Part shown: in pieces, positions 34,319 through 43,199 of the stretch
Layout of the letters: each line of letters starts with the position of its first letter
Position numbering within the stretch: position 1 is the first letter of the stretch
From: Deltaproteobacteria bacterium
GTDB taxonomy: Bacteria > Desulfobacterota > Binatia > UBA9968
Assembly (NCBI GenBank): GCA_009692615.1
Contig: SHYW01000034.1
Span: 1 to 44,677 of the forward strand
DNA: 44,677 bases
Reading direction: 5' to 3'
Notes under the pieces: generated by a model
What the model saw: only the letters and a program-made list of their open reading frames with translations
Database searches by the model: none
What the model was told of the DNA's origin: nothing
Translations under genes and position numbers: made by a program

Positions 34319-34996
34319 CTAGCCAAAAATTTCACCGGCGCGCAGCTCGGCGCGCCGGCCAATCTTATCGGCGAACTCGCGGTTGTGTGTAGCCACCACC
34401 AAAGCGATTTTATGCTCTTCGTTGAGACGAAAAAGTAAATCTTGCACTTCCTGGCCGATGCGCATGTCCAAGGAACCGGTGGGCTCGTCGGCGAGCACCA
34501 CTTTAGGTTTCAAGATTACCGCCCGGGCGACCGCGACGCGCTGTTGCTCGCCACCGGAAAGTTTACCGGGCCGATGACTCATGCGCTCCTTGAGTCCGAC
34601 CAATTCTAATAAGCGCTCCGCTTCGCCCTTGGCTTGGGTCACGCCCATGCCCTGAATCAGCGCTGGGAACATGACATTGTCGAGGGCGGTAAAATCCGGC
34701 AAGAGATAATGAAACTGAAAGATGAAACCGATCTGGCGATTGCGAAACTGGCAAAGCGCGGCTTCGTCAGCCATCGGCAGCTCTTGGTCTTGAAACAGAA
34801 TCGTTCCGCTGGTCGGCCGGTCGAGGGTGCCGAGGATATGCAGCAGCGTGCTTTTGCCGACCCCGGAAGCGCCGACGATGGCCAAGCGCTCGCCTTCGGC
34901 CAGTTCTAAATTAACGCCGCGCAGCACGTGAATCTCGCTGCCGCCCTCGTGGAACGATTTGCGCAGATCGCGCACCGACAGCAGGCTGTTACTCAT
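34319..34996 (-). CDS. lolD: Lipoprotein-releasing ABC transporter ATPase LolD
   Basis: A 225-residue ATPase powering release of lipoproteins from the inner membrane to the LolA carrier. Walker A is GASGVGKSTLLH (about residues 38-49), the signature LSGGEQQRVAVARAV, Walker B VVLADEPTGSLD and the switch histidine in VVATHNREFA. It overlaps the permease gene by eight bases, which supports LolD over other MacB-type ATPases. Confidence 0.93.
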   Translation of the reverse strand: MSNSLLSVRDLRKSFHEGGSEIHVLRGVNLELAEGERLAIVGASGVGKSTLLHILGTLDRPTSGTILFQDQELPMADEAALCQFRNRQIGFIFQFHYLLPDFTALDNVMFPALIQGMGVTQAKGEAERLLELVGLKERMSHRPGKLSGGEQQRVAVARAVILKPKVVLADEPTGSLDMRIGQEVQDLLFRLNEEHKIALVVATHNREFADKIGRRAELRAGEIFG

Positions 34997-36236
34997 AGCG
35001 CAACACTTCCACCGGATCGAGCTTGGCCGCCTGGCGCGCCGGATAGATGCTGGCGAGCAAACAGACGAAAAACGACGCCGAGGTCACAAGAGCAAAATTG
35101 CTTAGATAAATACGCACCGGCACCGTGGAGATGAGAAAGACGCCGTCGGGAAGCTTGAACTGGTATTGGGAAATCAAAGCGCACACCAACAAACCGAGCA
35201 CGACCCCGAATACCGTGCCGACGACGCCGATCATGCAGCCCATGAGCAAGAATATTTTGTGAATGCTTTGCTGGGACGCGCCCATGGAGCGCAGGATGGC
35301 GATGTCTTTTTTCTTTTCCATGACCACCATGACAAGCGTCGACACGATATTGAAGGCGCCGATCAAAACCATCAGCAGCAAGACCAAGAAATAAACCGTC
35401 TTTTCCAGTTGCAGCGCCGAGAAAAGATTGGGCCAGAGCCGGGTCCAGTCCTCGGCGAAATAGGGAAAGCCGAGACGGCGCTGAATACGCTCGGCGATGG
35501 CGCGCGAATGGTCGACGTCGTTGACGCGCATTTCGATGTTGCTTACCGCGCCGGCCATTTCGAAAAAGCTTTGCGCGTCGCTGAGCGCCATGAACACCAG
35601 CGTCGAATCGATTTCGCTCATGCCGCTCTTAAGTATGCCGACGACGATGAAACGGCGCACTTTGGGGATCACACCGATCGCGGTGGGACTGCCCAAGGGC
35701 GACACCACTTGAATCGGCGAACCGGTAAACGCGCCTAACTGATTGGCCAAGCGTTCGCCTAAGATAATTCCCGGCAGCGTCACCCGGCGATCTTCAACCT
35801 GGAGAGCATGCGGAGTTTTGAGCGCGGCCAGGCTCCCCTCTTTCAAAAAACTTTGCAGGTTGACCACGCCGTTGACCCGATCGGGATCGACGCCGCGCAC
35901 CACCACGCCGGACACTCGCGAGCCGGAGGTGACCATCACCTGGCCGTAAATAGTCGGCGAAGCCGCCACCACCCCCGGCTCCTTGACCAGTTCGGCGAGC
36001 AGCCGTTCATGATCGCGCATCGGTTCACCGGAGCGCACCAATGCGATATGGGCGTTGATACCGAGCAAGCGGTCGCGCAACGTTTCTTCGAAACCGCTCA
36101 TCACCGACATGACCACATTCAAGGTCATCACCGCGAGCATGACGCCGAGCACTGAGATCACGGTGATCAACGATATAAATGTCTCGCGCCGGCGCGCCCG
36201 CAGATAGCGCAACGCGATAAACAGTTCGTATTTCAT
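34989..36236 (-). CDS. lolC: Lipoprotein-releasing ABC transporter permease LolC/LolE
   Basis: A 415-residue four-helix permease of the MacB/LolE class: one helix near residues 20-45 after the conserved FIALRYLRARRRETFIS, a large periplasmic domain (about 50-270), and three C-terminal helices (FLVLLLMVLIGAFNIVSTL, GVVGTVFGVVLGLLVCAL, VTSASFFVCLLASIYPA). SMGASQQSIHKIF is the coupling segment. Only one permease gene is present, so the transporter may be a LolF-like homodimer with LolD, unless another copy lies elsewhere. Confidence 0.92.
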   Translation of the reverse strand: MKYELFIALRYLRARRRETFISLITVISVLGVMLAVMTLNVVMSVMSGFEETLRDRLLGINAHIALVRSGEPMRDHERLLAELVKEPGVVAASPTIYGQVMVTSGSRVSGVVVRGVDPDRVNGVVNLQSFLKEGSLAALKTPHALQVEDRRVTLPGIILGERLANQLGAFTGSPIQVVSPLGSPTAIGVIPKVRRFIVVGILKSGMSEIDSTLVFMALSDAQSFFEMAGAVSNIEMRVNDVDHSRAIAERIQRRLGFPYFAEDWTRLWPNLFSALQLEKTVYFLVLLLMVLIGAFNIVSTLVMVVMEKKKDIAILRSMGASQQSIHKIFLLMGCMIGVVGTVFGVVLGLLVCALISQYQFKLPDGVFLISTVPVRIYLSNFALVTSASFFVCLLASIYPARQAAKLDPVEVLRYE

Positions 36237-36252
36237 TGAGAGCGAGAAACTA

Positions 36253-37758
36253 CTAACGCTGGGGGCGCATCAGCGGAAAGAAAATCACGTCGCGAATCGA
36301 CGGCGAGTTGGTCAAAAACATTACCAGTCGATCGATGCCGATGCCTTGGCCGGCGGCCGGCGGCATGCCGTACTCGAGGGCGCGCACGTAATCGTCGTCG
36401 ATGGGATTGGCCTCTTCGTCGCCGGCGGCGCGAGCGGCCATTTGTTCGAGAAAACGTTGGCGCTGATCGGCGGGATCGTTGAGCTCGGAAAAAGCGTTGG
36501 CCAACTCGCGGCCGCCGATAAATAGTTCGAAGCGATCCACCAACGCCGGATTCTCGTCGTTCTTACGCGCTAAAGGTGAAACTTCGATGGGATAACCGGT
36601 CATGAAGGTCGGCTGAATCAGCTTCGCTTCGGCGGTTTCTTCAAAAACTTCCACCAACAATTTTCCATAGGGCGCGTCCAGGTCGACTTTCAAATGATGG
36701 TTTTTGGCGAATGCCTGCAAACCCTCAATGCTTTCGACATCCGTTTGGGACGCGCCGCCGTGCCGCACGATCGCTTCACCGATGGTCAAGCGCTGCCAGG
36801 GCGGCGTGAGATCGATCACATGGTCGCCGTAGGGCAATTGCAATGAGCCGGCAACTTCCTTGGCCAAACTCACGAACAGCTCTTCGGTGAGGTGAATTAA
36901 ATCCTCGAAGGTCGCATAGGCTTGGTAGAACTCGACCATGGTAAATTCCGGATTGTGGCGCACCGAGATGCCTTCGTTACGAAAGCTACGGTTGAGCTCG
37001 AAAACTCGCTCGAAGCCGCCGACCAGCAAACGCTTGAGGAACAGTTCCGGCGCGACGCGCAGATACAGTTCCATGTCGAGAGTATTGTGATGCGTGACGA
37101 AGGGCTTGGCCGCGGCGCCGCCGGGAATCGGCTGCATCATCGGCGTTTCGACTTCGAGAAAATCGCGGTCTTCGAAAAATCGCCGCAGCAGTTTGACGAT
37201 GCGCGAACGCTTTTCGAAGACTTCGCGCACTTCGGGATTGACCATCAAGTCGACATAGCGTTGGCGGTAGCGCGCTTCGACGTCGGCGAGGCCATGCCAT
37301 TTTTCCGGCAGCGGCCGCAGACACTTGGTCAGCAAACGCAGCTCGCTGGCTTCGACGGTCAATTCCTTGGTCTTGGTGCGAAATAAATGGCCGTTGACGC
37401 CGACGATGTCGCCCAGGTCCAAGGTCTGGAACAGCGCGAAGGCTTCGTCGCTCAAGCGGTCTTTACGGACATAAACTTGCAATTTCGCGCGGCGGTCCTG
37501 GAGCTGAAAAAACGCCGCTTTGCCCATGCGCCGGAGCGCCATGATCCGTCCCGCGACCAAGACATTACGCGGCGTCGCGTGAAGATCCTCGTCGCTGACC
37601 TCCGCGCCCAGGGCGATCGCCTCGGTGAGCGAACGATCGGGCTTGAAGTCGTTGGGATAAACCTTGGCGCCGCCGTCGCGCAGCTTGGCCAATTTTTCCC
37701 GCCGCACTTCCACCTGCTCGCTGCTGTCGTCGAGTAAATTTTGCTCGTTGTCCGCCAT
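36253..37758 (-). CDS. lysS: Lysyl-tRNA synthetase, class II
   Basis: A 501-residue cytosolic enzyme charging tRNA-Lys. An N-terminal OB-fold anticodon-binding domain (about residues 60-170, VAGRIMALRRMGKAAFFQLQD) is followed by the class II core: motif 1 region VETPMMQPIPGGAAAKPF, motif 2 FRNEGISVRHNPEFTMVEFY and motif 3 GIGIDRLVMFL. ATG at 37758 has a GGA-containing site. It lies 16 bases from lolC; a lysS-lolC link is common in related genomes. Confidence 0.96.
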   Translation of the reverse strand: MADNEQNLLDDSSEQVEVRREKLAKLRDGGAKVYPNDFKPDRSLTEAIALGAEVSDEDLHATPRNVLVAGRIMALRRMGKAAFFQLQDRRAKLQVYVRKDRLSDEAFALFQTLDLGDIVGVNGHLFRTKTKELTVEASELRLLTKCLRPLPEKWHGLADVEARYRQRYVDLMVNPEVREVFEKRSRIVKLLRRFFEDRDFLEVETPMMQPIPGGAAAKPFVTHHNTLDMELYLRVAPELFLKRLLVGGFERVFELNRSFRNEGISVRHNPEFTMVEFYQAYATFEDLIHLTEELFVSLAKEVAGSLQLPYGDHVIDLTPPWQRLTIGEAIVRHGGASQTDVESIEGLQAFAKNHHLKVDLDAPYGKLLVEVFEETAEAKLIQPTFMTGYPIEVSPLARKNDENPALVDRFELFIGGRELANAFSELNDPADQRQRFLEQMAARAAGDEEANPIDDDYVRALEYGMPPAAGQGIGIDRLVMFLTNSPSIRDVIFFPLMRPQR

Positions 37759-37825
37759 GATTTCCGTATCCGAGCCACCGATGGCGCGCTCGCTATCTAG
37801 CGCCGAAATTAATAAACGAAATGAA

Positions 37826-38689
37826 TTAGAGTCCGAGATTCTTACAGATCGCCTGCACCGAATAGGCTTTGTTGAGAGAGTAGAAATGCAAACCGCGGAC
37901 GCCGTAACGGATCAAAGCCTCACACTGGCGGGCCGCATACTCGATGCCCACTTCGATGGCCGCGTCATCGTCAGCCTCCACCGTCGACAAGCGCTGTTCC
38001 AGCGCCGGAGGAATTTTCGAACCGCAAAGCGAAGTGAAACGGCGCACTTGCGTCGCCGAAAGAATCGGCAAGATGCCCGGCACGATCGGCACGGTGACGC
38101 CGAGCTTACGCAAGTCGTCAGCGAAGCGAAAAAAATCGTCATTGTCGAAAAATAGTTGAGTAATGATCGCCGCCGCGCCGGCAGCGACTTTTTCTTTGAG
38201 AAAGCGCAAATCCGCTTCCCGGCTAACTGCCCGAGGATGCACCTCGGGAAAACCGGCCACCGCCACCGAAAAACCGCCCATCGCCAGCGCCTCCCGGACT
38301 AATTCAATCGCGTAGTGAAATCCGTTCGGATGGGGCCGCCAATCGGCCACGCCCGCGGGCGGATCGCCGCCGAGAGCGAGAATATTTTCGATGCCCTTCG
38401 CTTTGAGATTTCTCAGAACCCCGCGGGCTTCGTCCTTGGACTGACCTATCACGGTCAAGTGGCACATGACCTCAAGGCCGCCGCCATTATGGATCGTGTC
38501 GACCAGGTCGAGCGTCTTGTCGCGCGTGCTTCCGCCCGCCCCGTACGTAACAGAACAAAAACCGGGATTGAGCCTCTTGAGAATTTCGATCTCGCTAAAG
38601 AGGTTCTCCTCGCCTTTGTCTGTCTTTGGAGGAAAGAACTCGACCGAAAGAGTCAACTCTGGCCGGGCATAGAGGTCGACTAATTTCAC
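37826..38689 (-). CDS. metF: 5,10-methylenetetrahydrofolate reductase
   Basis: A 287-residue flavoprotein (TIM barrel, FAD) reducing methylene-THF to methyl-THF for methionine synthesis. SVEFFPPKTDKGEENL carries the catalytic glutamate; VTYGAGGSTRD, LALGGDPP, GVAGFPEVHP and ITQLFFDNDDFFRF are all family blocks. The start is GTG at 38689, with AGGA at good spacing. It has a 90-base leader and so may have its own promoter. Confidence 0.95.
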   Translation of the reverse strand: MKLVDLYARPELTLSVEFFPPKTDKGEENLFSEIEILKRLNPGFCSVTYGAGGSTRDKTLDLVDTIHNGGGLEVMCHLTVIGQSKDEARGVLRNLKAKGIENILALGGDPPAGVADWRPHPNGFHYAIELVREALAMGGFSVAVAGFPEVHPRAVSREADLRFLKEKVAAGAAAIITQLFFDNDDFFRFADDLRKLGVTVPIVPGILPILSATQVRRFTSLCGSKIPPALEQRLSTVEADDDAAIEVGIEYAARQCEALIRYGVRGLHFYSLNKAYSVQAICKNLGL

Positions 38690-38724
38690 ACTAATCCTAG
38701 ATGACTACCGTCGGCGTAGCACTA

Positions 38725-38753
38725 TTAGTAGCACATGGTTTCGCCATGAACAA
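38725..38753 (-). promoter_or_regulatory. Possible metF promoter with a small palindrome in its spacer
   Basis: On the minus strand a TTGTTC box (38748-38753) and a TACTAA box (38725-38730) are 17 bases apart. The spacer largely overlaps a 5-bp inverted repeat, CATGG/CCATG (38734-38748). Next to it on the plus strand is a direct repeat GTAGCAC-N5-GTAGCAC (38716-38734). The boxes are only moderate matches to sigma-70, so this is a weak call. Confidence 0.3.
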
Positions 38754-38779
38754 TTCGTATCCGCTAAATAATCGCAGTT

Positions 38780-39214
38780 TTACTGAGACTTTTCCTGCCC
38801 GCGTAGGACTCGTTGGCGGGCGGCCAGCGGATCGCAGCCCGAACCACTTTCCGGGGTGATTTGATTTCTAAGCACGTCGGTGTGATTGAGCAACGCCGAC
38901 TTGATCTCGTCGGCGACACCGAAGCGCTCCAACGTCTCTTTAAAAATTTGTTTGCGCCGGGCGAAGTGGCCGCCCATGATCGGATGGCTCGCATGGGCCT
39001 CGCCCAGCGGCCTGCCGGTGTATTTAACCTCGGCGCCGAGAAATTCCGCCGCAAGCTGATATTCTAATTCTTTGATGCGGGCGGGATCGGCGTGGCGAAA
39101 AAAGAACCCGATCATGCGGTCGGCGAAGACCTGATCGATAAATGCGCCGATGATTTCCCTGAGCTTGGCTTCGCCGCCCAGGCGCGCGAAAAGTGTCGGC
39201 TCGACCGTCGACAT
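38780..39214 (-). CDS. Truncated hemoglobin, group I-like
   Basis: About 144 residues with a two-over-two globin fold. It opens with LFARLGGEAKLREIIGAF and contains KYTGRPLGEAHASHPIMGGHF, matching the YxGRxMxxAH...HF pattern of group I; His83 is the expected proximal haem ligand. By alignment to mycobacterial HbN, the distal B10 tyrosine position appears to be Ile26, which would alter oxygen or NO chemistry; this is inference. ATG at 39214 is preferred to an upstream extension overlapping the DUF59 gene. It is the last gene of the suf operon, 14 bases downstream, so expression is probably tied to Fe-S status. Confidence 0.85.
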   Translation of the reverse strand: MSTVEPTLFARLGGEAKLREIIGAFIDQVFADRMIGFFFRHADPARIKELEYQLAAEFLGAEVKYTGRPLGEAHASHPIMGGHFARRKQIFKETLERFGVADEIKSALLNHTDVLRNQITPESGSGCDPLAARQRVLRGQEKSQ

Positions 39215-39228
39215 AACCATCACTCGAT

Positions 39229-39549
39229 TTAGAGCATGCCCAACTGCAAGCGCGCCGCTTCGGACATCTTGGTCTGATCCCAAGGCGGTTCCCAGACCAG
39301 GTCGATTTGCACATCGGTGACACCGTCAACGGCGCGAATCTTTTGTTCGACTTCCGCCGGAATCGACTGCGCCGCTGGACAGCTCGGCGAAGTCAGCGTG
39401 AGCTGAATCGTCACCGCACCCGCTTCGTTGACCTTGACCTCATAGATCAAACCCATCTCGTAAATGTTCACCGGAATCTCCGGATCGAACACCGTGCGTA
39501 GCGCCTCGATCGCTTGGGCTTCGATGATCGTTTGGTTGATGCTGTCCAT
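39229..39549 (-). CDS. MIP18/DUF59 family Fe-S assembly protein
   Basis: A 106-residue protein of the DUF59 (MIP18, PaaD, SufT-like) family, which helps Fe-S cluster maturation or delivery. Seen are the VFDPEIPVNIYEMGLIY block and LTSPSCPAAQSIP with the conserved cysteine, then VDLVWEPPW-like ending (IDLVWEPPWDQTKMS). It is four bases after the longer SufT gene and repeats the same domain, so the pair are tandem paralogs of unequal length. Confidence 0.9.
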   Translation of the reverse strand: MDSINQTIIEAQAIEALRTVFDPEIPVNIYEMGLIYEVKVNEAGAVTIQLTLTSPSCPAAQSIPAEVEQKIRAVDGVTDVQIDLVWEPPWDQTKMSEAARLQLGML

Positions 39550-39553
39550 AATT

Positions 39554-40105
39554 TTACTCGATCCCCAACTGCTGCTTGGCGCTCGACGCGATCATGCTTT
39601 GATTCCACGCCGGCTCCCAGACCAATTCAACTTCCGCCTCGCGAATCTCCGCCAGCGCGAGTAATTTCTTGCGAATGTCTGCTTTGATAAACTGCCCCAT
39701 GCCGCAGCCCTGAGCGGTTAAAGTGAAATGGACCTGCGCTTTATGACCGCCGCCTGGCAGCGCTTCGACATGGCAATCGTAAACCAAACCGAGCTCGACG
39801 ATATTGACGGGAATCTCGGGATCGAAGCACGAGCGCAGCTGCTGCCAAACCTGATCCTCAATTGAGCCCTGCGCGCCTTGGGAACTAGAAGGCTTGGCAT
39901 CCTCAATGTTGGCCAACCCGAGAGCATCACCGTCGCGCCCATCAATGCGCACACTATAGCCGTGATCGGTCATGACCGTGTAGCCGCTACCGACGGTTTG
40001 TGTCAGCCACACCGAGCTTCCGGCCAAAAGCGACACGGTTTCGCCGCTAGGAATCATGATCGCGCTACAATCGCGCCGCAATGTAATCGGTTTTTCAGTG
40101 GTCAT
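39554..40105 (-). CDS. sufT: SufT-type Fe-S cluster assembly protein
   Basis: A 183-residue long-form SufT. The N-terminal ~80 residues (RRDCSAIMIPSGETVSLLAGS) are specific to this form, and the C-terminal DUF59 domain has CFDPEIPVNIVELGLVYD and LTAQGCGMGQFIKAD. SufT supports cluster transfer or maturation and is usually last in suf operons. AGGAG stands nine bases before the ATG at 40105. Confidence 0.92.
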   Translation of the reverse strand: MTTEKPITLRRDCSAIMIPSGETVSLLAGSSVWLTQTVGSGYTVMTDHGYSVRIDGRDGDALGLANIEDAKPSSSQGAQGSIEDQVWQQLRSCFDPEIPVNIVELGLVYDCHVEALPGGGHKAQVHFTLTAQGCGMGQFIKADIRKKLLALAEIREAEVELVWEPAWNQSMIASSAKQQLGIE

Positions 40106-40138
40106 GACACCCTGCTCCTTTCACGCCTAACGATGCCA

Positions 40139-40591
40139 TCACTCAGTGCTTGCCGGCTGCGCTTCTCCCTTAAGCGCGGCGATCACCGTATGCCAAGCCA
40201 GACTAGCGCATTTTACCCGAGCTGGGAATTTGCAGACACCGGAAAGAATTTGCAGCTTGCCGACCTTGTCGGCGGCGTGGCCCTCGCTCTCGTCGCCGGT
40301 GAGCATCTTGTGCACGTTGTTGAACAAAGCTTGCGCCGCTGCTTCGTTCTTGCCCTTTAGTTCCGCCGTCATCATCGACGCCGACGCCTTGGAGATCGCG
40401 CAGCCCGAGCCCTGAAAGCTGATGTCTTGAATTACGTCGTTTTCCAAGCGCACGAACACCGTGACATGATCGCCGCACAGCGGATTGTAGCCCTCGGCTT
40501 TATGATTGGCGTTGGCCATATCACGAAAGTTGCGCGGGCTTTTGTTGTGGTCGAGAATGACCTCTTGATATAGATCGTCTAGGTCTGACAT
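40139..40591 (-). CDS. sufU: SufU-type Fe-S scaffold / sulfur-transfer protein
   Basis: A 150-residue IscU-fold protein. C39, D41 (NPLCGD), C64 (SGCAIS) and C128 (VKCASL) correspond to the zinc ligands of Bacillus SufU, and the extra stretch before the last cysteine distinguishes it from IscU. SufU accepts sulfur from SufS. Its start overlaps the sufS stop by one base (TAATG), so translation is coupled. Confidence 0.94.
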   Translation of the reverse strand: MSDLDDLYQEVILDHNKSPRNFRDMANANHKAEGYNPLCGDHVTVFVRLENDVIQDISFQGSGCAISKASASMMTAELKGKNEAAAQALFNNVHKMLTGDESEGHAADKVGKLQILSGVCKFPARVKCASLAWHTVIAALKGEAQPASTE

Positions 40592-41868
40592 TAGCCGAAC
40601 ACTTTCATGACGCGATGAATCGCCCGCACCATCACGTCGATTTCTTCCATCGTATTGTAAAATGCAAAGGAGGCACGAGTGGTCGCCGGCACGCCGAAGC
40701 GCTGCATCACCGGCATGGCGCAGTGATGACCGGCGCGCACCGCGACGCCTTCTTGGTCGAGAATCGTTCCGACATCGTGGGCATGGACGTGACCCAAGAC
40801 AAACGACAACACGCCGGCTTTTTCTTTCGCCGTGCCGATTATTCTAAGACTTTCGATATTTGAAACCGCCTCGGTGGCGTAGGCCAGCAAGCGCTGCTCA
40901 TGGGCGGCGACCGCATCCCAATCGAGTGCGGCCATATAATCGATGGCGGCGCCCAAGCCGATGCCGCCGGCGATATGCGGCGTTCCGGCTTCGAACTTAT
41001 AGGGCAAAACATTGTAATGAGTCTTTTCGAAGGTCACCAAACTGATCATATCACCGCCGCCCTGATAAGGCGGCATTTTTTCCAGCAGCTCGGCGCGCCC
41101 GTACAAAACCCCGACGCCGGTGGGACCGAACATCTTGTGGCCGGAGAAGGCGTAGAAGTCGCAGTCAAGCTCCTGCACGTCGACTTTCAAATGCGGCACC
41201 GCCTGCGCTCCATCGAGCAGCACCGGCACGCCGCGCTCGTGGGCTAGTGCGACCATCTCTTTGACCGGCACGACCGTGCCCAGCGCGTTCGATACATGGG
41301 TGATCGAGACGAATTTGGTTTTTTCGTTTAGCAGCCGGCGATACTCGTCCATAACGATCTCACCGTCATGGTTGATCGGAATCACTCGCAGCTTGGCGCC
41401 GACTTGCTCGCAGAGCATTTGCCACGGCACAATGTTGGAATGATGCTCCATCGCCGAGACGATGATTTCATCGCCGGTTTTCAAGAAGCTGCGGCCGTAA
41501 CTTTGGGCGACTAAGTTGATCGCTTCGGTGGTGCCGCGCACAAAGATGATTTCTTTATCGGTCCGGGCGTTGAGAAAGTTGTGAACCTTGCCACGCGCCC
41601 CTTCATAGGCCGCGGTCGCCTGTTCGCTCAAAGAGTGCACGCCGCGATGGATGTTGGAATTCTCCGCGCTGTAGTAACGCGCCAGCGCATCGATCACCGC
41701 TTGCGGCTTCTGGCTGGTCGCGCCGTTGTCGAAATAGACCAACGGCTTGCCATGGACCTTCTGGCTAAGAATTGGAAAGTCGGCGCGAATGCGCGCGACA
41801 TCGAAGTCGTTGACCGGCATGATTGAATCGTTTTTCTGGGAAACCGCTTTCATCGACAGCTCTACCAT
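40591..41868 (-). CDS. sufS: Cysteine desulfurase SufS
   Basis: A 425-residue PLP enzyme taking sulfur from cysteine for cluster synthesis. FPILSQ and YFDNGATSQKP open the core; the PLP lysine is in FSGHKMFGPTG and the active cysteine in RAGHHCAMPVM near the C-terminus, a group II pattern that pairs with SufU. The ATG at 41868 overlaps sufD by seven bases; ATG at 41853 and at 41820 (MPVNDFDVARIRADF, 409 residues) are alternatives, the last matching usual SufS length best. Confidence 0.94.
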   Translation of the reverse strand: MVELSMKAVSQKNDSIMPVNDFDVARIRADFPILSQKVHGKPLVYFDNGATSQKPQAVIDALARYYSAENSNIHRGVHSLSEQATAAYEGARGKVHNFLNARTDKEIIFVRGTTEAINLVAQSYGRSFLKTGDEIIVSAMEHHSNIVPWQMLCEQVGAKLRVIPINHDGEIVMDEYRRLLNEKTKFVSITHVSNALGTVVPVKEMVALAHERGVPVLLDGAQAVPHLKVDVQELDCDFYAFSGHKMFGPTGVGVLYGRAELLEKMPPYQGGGDMISLVTFEKTHYNVLPYKFEAGTPHIAGGIGLGAAIDYMAALDWDAVAAHEQRLLAYATEAVSNIESLRIIGTAKEKAGVLSFVLGHVHAHDVGTILDQEGVAVRAGHHCAMPVMQRFGVPATTRASFAFYNTMEEIDVMVRAIHRVMKVFG

Positions 41869-43175
41869 CTCCCGAATCGGCCCACCAGATATTCGTCCAA
41901 GGACTTACGCAAGGAGGGAATTTTTATCCGTCCCACCAAGTCACTGGCAAAGGCGAAACTGAGCAAACTCTTGGCCTCGTCGAGGCCTAAACCGCGGGCG
42001 CGCAGATAAAATAGCGCGTCGCCGTCGAGCTGGCCGATGGTTGAGCCATGGCTGCATTTCACATCGTCGGCGTAAATTTCCAACTGCGGCTTGGTGTTGA
42101 CCACCGCATCTGGCGATAGAAGCAAGTTCTTATTGGTCTGGCGCGCGTCGGACTTCTGCGCGTCTTTGTGAACGATGATCTTGCCGTTGAAAACCCCGTG
42201 GGCGCTGCCGCCGAGGATACCTTTGTAAAGTTCCAGACTCCGCGCCCGCGGCTCGACGTGCTCGATCTCGGTAAAGTTATCGATATGTTGCTTGCCGTCG
42301 GCTAGATACAAACCGTTGAGCACGCACTCGGCGCCCTCGCCGTTGAGCACGACGTGAACGTGGTTACGTACCAGCGCCCCGCTCAAACTCACAGCATGAG
42401 CCGTGAGCTGGCAGCCGCGCGCTAAATTTGCTTCCAATGAACCGACGTGAAAGCCAGTATCGGTCTCTTGCTGAATTCGATAATGCTCAATCACCGCGTC
42501 GGCATCACCGACCAATTCGCTCACCGCGTTACAAAAATAATTGCCACTACCCAATCCGACATAGCTCTCGACAATCCGCGCTTCGCTACCGGCGCCAATC
42601 ATAATCAGTGCGCGAGGGTGGGACACCACCGGCGTGCTTTTCGCCGTCGATACGAACACGAGATAGATCGGCTGCTCGATGCGGCAACCGGGCTCCACAG
42701 AAATCACCGCACCATCTGTGAAAAAAGCCGTATTCAAAGCGACAAAAGCCTGGCGCTGGGCATCGGTATTGCGGCCGAGCTGCGATAGTATTGTTGGCTC
42801 ATTCTGTCCGATAACTTCGCTAAGCCTTTTGATCGTGAGCCCGTGCGGCAATTCCGACGTTTGAGAAAACTCGGGAGAGAAAATTCCATTGACGAAAACT
42901 AAGCGCGAAGCCTGCGCCTCGGCCATGGAGCGCGTGACGATCTCAACGCCACTCAAGCTCGTCGCTTCGCCGTTGGCGCGCACGAATGTTTGCGACGCGA
43001 TGGGATCGACGTTGGTGTATTTCCAATCTTCGTGGCGTGTCGTCGGAAAACCCAAGGCGTCGAAGCTAGCGATGCCGGCTTCACGCAGTTGGCGCAGCCA
43101 CGCCGGCGCCGCAGTTTGCCCCGGCCACTGCTTGAAGGCAGCGAGATAACGCTCTTTGTTGTCGGTCGCTAACAT
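41862..43175 (-). CDS. sufD: Fe-S cluster assembly protein SufD
   Basis: A 437-residue beta-helical SUF scaffold subunit. The N-terminus FPTTRHEDWKYTNVDP is diagnostic of SufD, the middle holds VSVEPGC-like ISVEPGCRIEQPIYLVF, and the C-terminus has the C-x-H stretch KCSHGSTIGQLD and FYLRARGLGLDEAKSLLSFAFA. SufD normally pairs with SufB and SufC. It lies 24 bases after sufC. No sufB gene occurs in the operon. Confidence 0.94.
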   Translation of the reverse strand: MLATDNKERYLAAFKQWPGQTAAPAWLRQLREAGIASFDALGFPTTRHEDWKYTNVDPIASQTFVRANGEATSLSGVEIVTRSMAEAQASRLVFVNGIFSPEFSQTSELPHGLTIKRLSEVIGQNEPTILSQLGRNTDAQRQAFVALNTAFFTDGAVISVEPGCRIEQPIYLVFVSTAKSTPVVSHPRALIMIGAGSEARIVESYVGLGSGNYFCNAVSELVGDADAVIEHYRIQQETDTGFHVGSLEANLARGCQLTAHAVSLSGALVRNHVHVVLNGEGAECVLNGLYLADGKQHIDNFTEIEHVEPRARSLELYKGILGGSAHGVFNGKIIVHKDAQKSDARQTNKNLLLSPDAVVNTKPQLEIYADDVKCSHGSTIGQLDGDALFYLRARGLGLDEAKSLLSFAFASDLVGRIKIPSLRKSLDEYLVGRFGRW

Positions 43176-43199
43176 GATCCGTGAGTTTTTGAGAAATCG

